Positions 33,017 through 33,366 of a DNA stretch of 33,366 nucleotides are shown one piece after another. This DNA comes from Candidatus Hydrogenedentota bacterium. Its GTDB lineage: Bacteria; Hydrogenedentota; Hydrogenedentia; Hydrogenedentales; SLHB01. Every line of letters starts with the position of its first letter. Position 1 is the first letter of the stretch. The notes below the pieces were generated by a model. It made no database searches. It saw nothing but the letters and a program-made list of their open reading frames with translations, and was not told the DNA's origin. A program made the position numbers and the translations under genes. The stretch lies in assembly GCA_019695095.1 (NCBI GenBank), contig JAIBAQ010000055.1:1-33366 (forward strand). The letters run 5' to 3'.

Positions 33017-33238
33017 GCGGAAAAGACACTCCACAAAACAGGATGGCGAACTGACACACTTTCCGCTGGCTTGCTCTATCGTTCCACACCCACACACAAC
33101 CGGCCCCAAACAGAATACTCCCTGTCAAGGTAGCTGCGCGGGTGGATTGGCCAAATGGCTGCCGAATGCGACAAGTACCGGAAAGCCGTACAATCCTACC
33201 AACCTACGGATTCAATTTCAATCTGGACGCCGCACGTA
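33017..33238. other. Spacer between tuf and tRNA-Trp
   Basis: 222 bp without a supported gene. On the minus strand there is a consensus-perfect TTGACA (near 33121-33126), but no matching -10 at 16-18 bp. I saw no strong terminator hairpin after tuf, so tuf, the tRNA and secE may be partly co-transcribed. Confidence 0.4.
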
Positions 33239-33366
33239 CTATTCGATGATTTTCGTGACGACGCCCGCGCCGACCGTACGGCCGCCTTCGCGTACCGCGA
33301 AGCGCAGGTTCTCGTTCATGGCGATCGGCGTAATCAGTTCCGCCGTGATGCGAATGTTGTCGCCCG
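33239..33366 (-). CDS. tuf: Elongation factor Tu, C-terminal end (5' part beyond window)
   Basis: The minus-strand frame ending at TAG 33239-33241 gives the last 41-42 residues of EF-Tu. It contains [20 protein letters not shown], then [19 protein letters not shown], the canonical C terminus of domain III. The rest of the gene lies beyond the right edge. It is the first visible gene of the tuf-tRNA(Trp)-secE-nusG-rplK-rplA block. Confidence 0.96.
   Translation of the reverse strand, partial: GDNIRITAELITPIAMNENLRFAVREGGRTVGAGVVTKIIE

Overview
The window reads as an ordinary chromosomal segment of a Gram-negative (diderm) bacterium. The evidence is an LptD outer-membrane LPS translocon protein, at least six lipoproteins with lipoboxes, and a standard bacterial tuf-tRNA(Trp)-secE-nusG-rplK-rplA block. 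The sequence is moderately GC-rich by eye, Shine-Dalgarno sites are clear, and many secreted or domain-of-unknown-function proteins are present (DUF4424, DUF1569-like, BNR sialidase-like, SIMPL). That mix is typical of uncultivated environmental lineages near the PVC/Hydrogenedentota part of the tree. The lineage is an inference of low confidence, because no rRNA is present. I see no phage, transposase, CRISPR array or rRNA.

Layout, left to right. (1) 1-5.4 kb: a 3'-truncated amidohydrolase (minus) diverges from a flavin monooxygenase-like gene (plus). The monooxygenase overlaps tail-to-tail with a minus-strand run of a DUF1569/DinB-like gene, a BNR/sialidase-like secreted protein and a DUF4424 secreted protein. 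(2) 5.6-9.4 kb, plus: carA, a sugar phosphate isomerase/epimerase-like TIM barrel and an M32 carboxypeptidase. A strong AT-rich inverted repeat lies between carA and the isomerase. (3) 9.5-12.9 kb, plus: three small lipoproteins, a PIG-L deacetylase and a SIMPL-domain protein, looking like an envelope cluster. (4) 13-16.8 kb, minus: serA then icd, then an orphan histidine kinase that follows a 301-bp gap with interlocking inverted repeats. (5) 17.1-21.5 kb, minus: three tandem paralogous lipoproteins of a beta-propeller-like family, closed by a strong terminator. (6) 21.8-28.9 kb, minus: a PfkB-family kinase translationally abutting a 1215-residue LptD with an extra N-terminal beta-propeller and a long Ala/Pro/Glu/Lys linker, then a UUCG terminator, an M20 amidohydrolase and a C69 (secernin-like) dipeptidase. 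(7) 29.1-33.4 kb, minus: tuf (C-terminal end), tRNA-Trp, secE, nusG, rplK, rplA, metK and a 49-residue small ORF followed by a terminator.

How the genes work together. The right end is core translation and transcription: EF-Tu, tRNA-Trp, SecE, NusG, L11 and L1, with SAM synthesis joined on. The middle supplies central metabolism (serine and 2-oxoglutarate synthesis; carbamoyl phosphate). Much of the rest is envelope: LPS export, lipoproteins and peptidases. The most unusual items are the propeller-LptD fusion and the lipoprotein triplet. Most starts were moved inward from the longest open frame to an ATG or GTG with a good ribosome-binding site; the reasons are given per gene.
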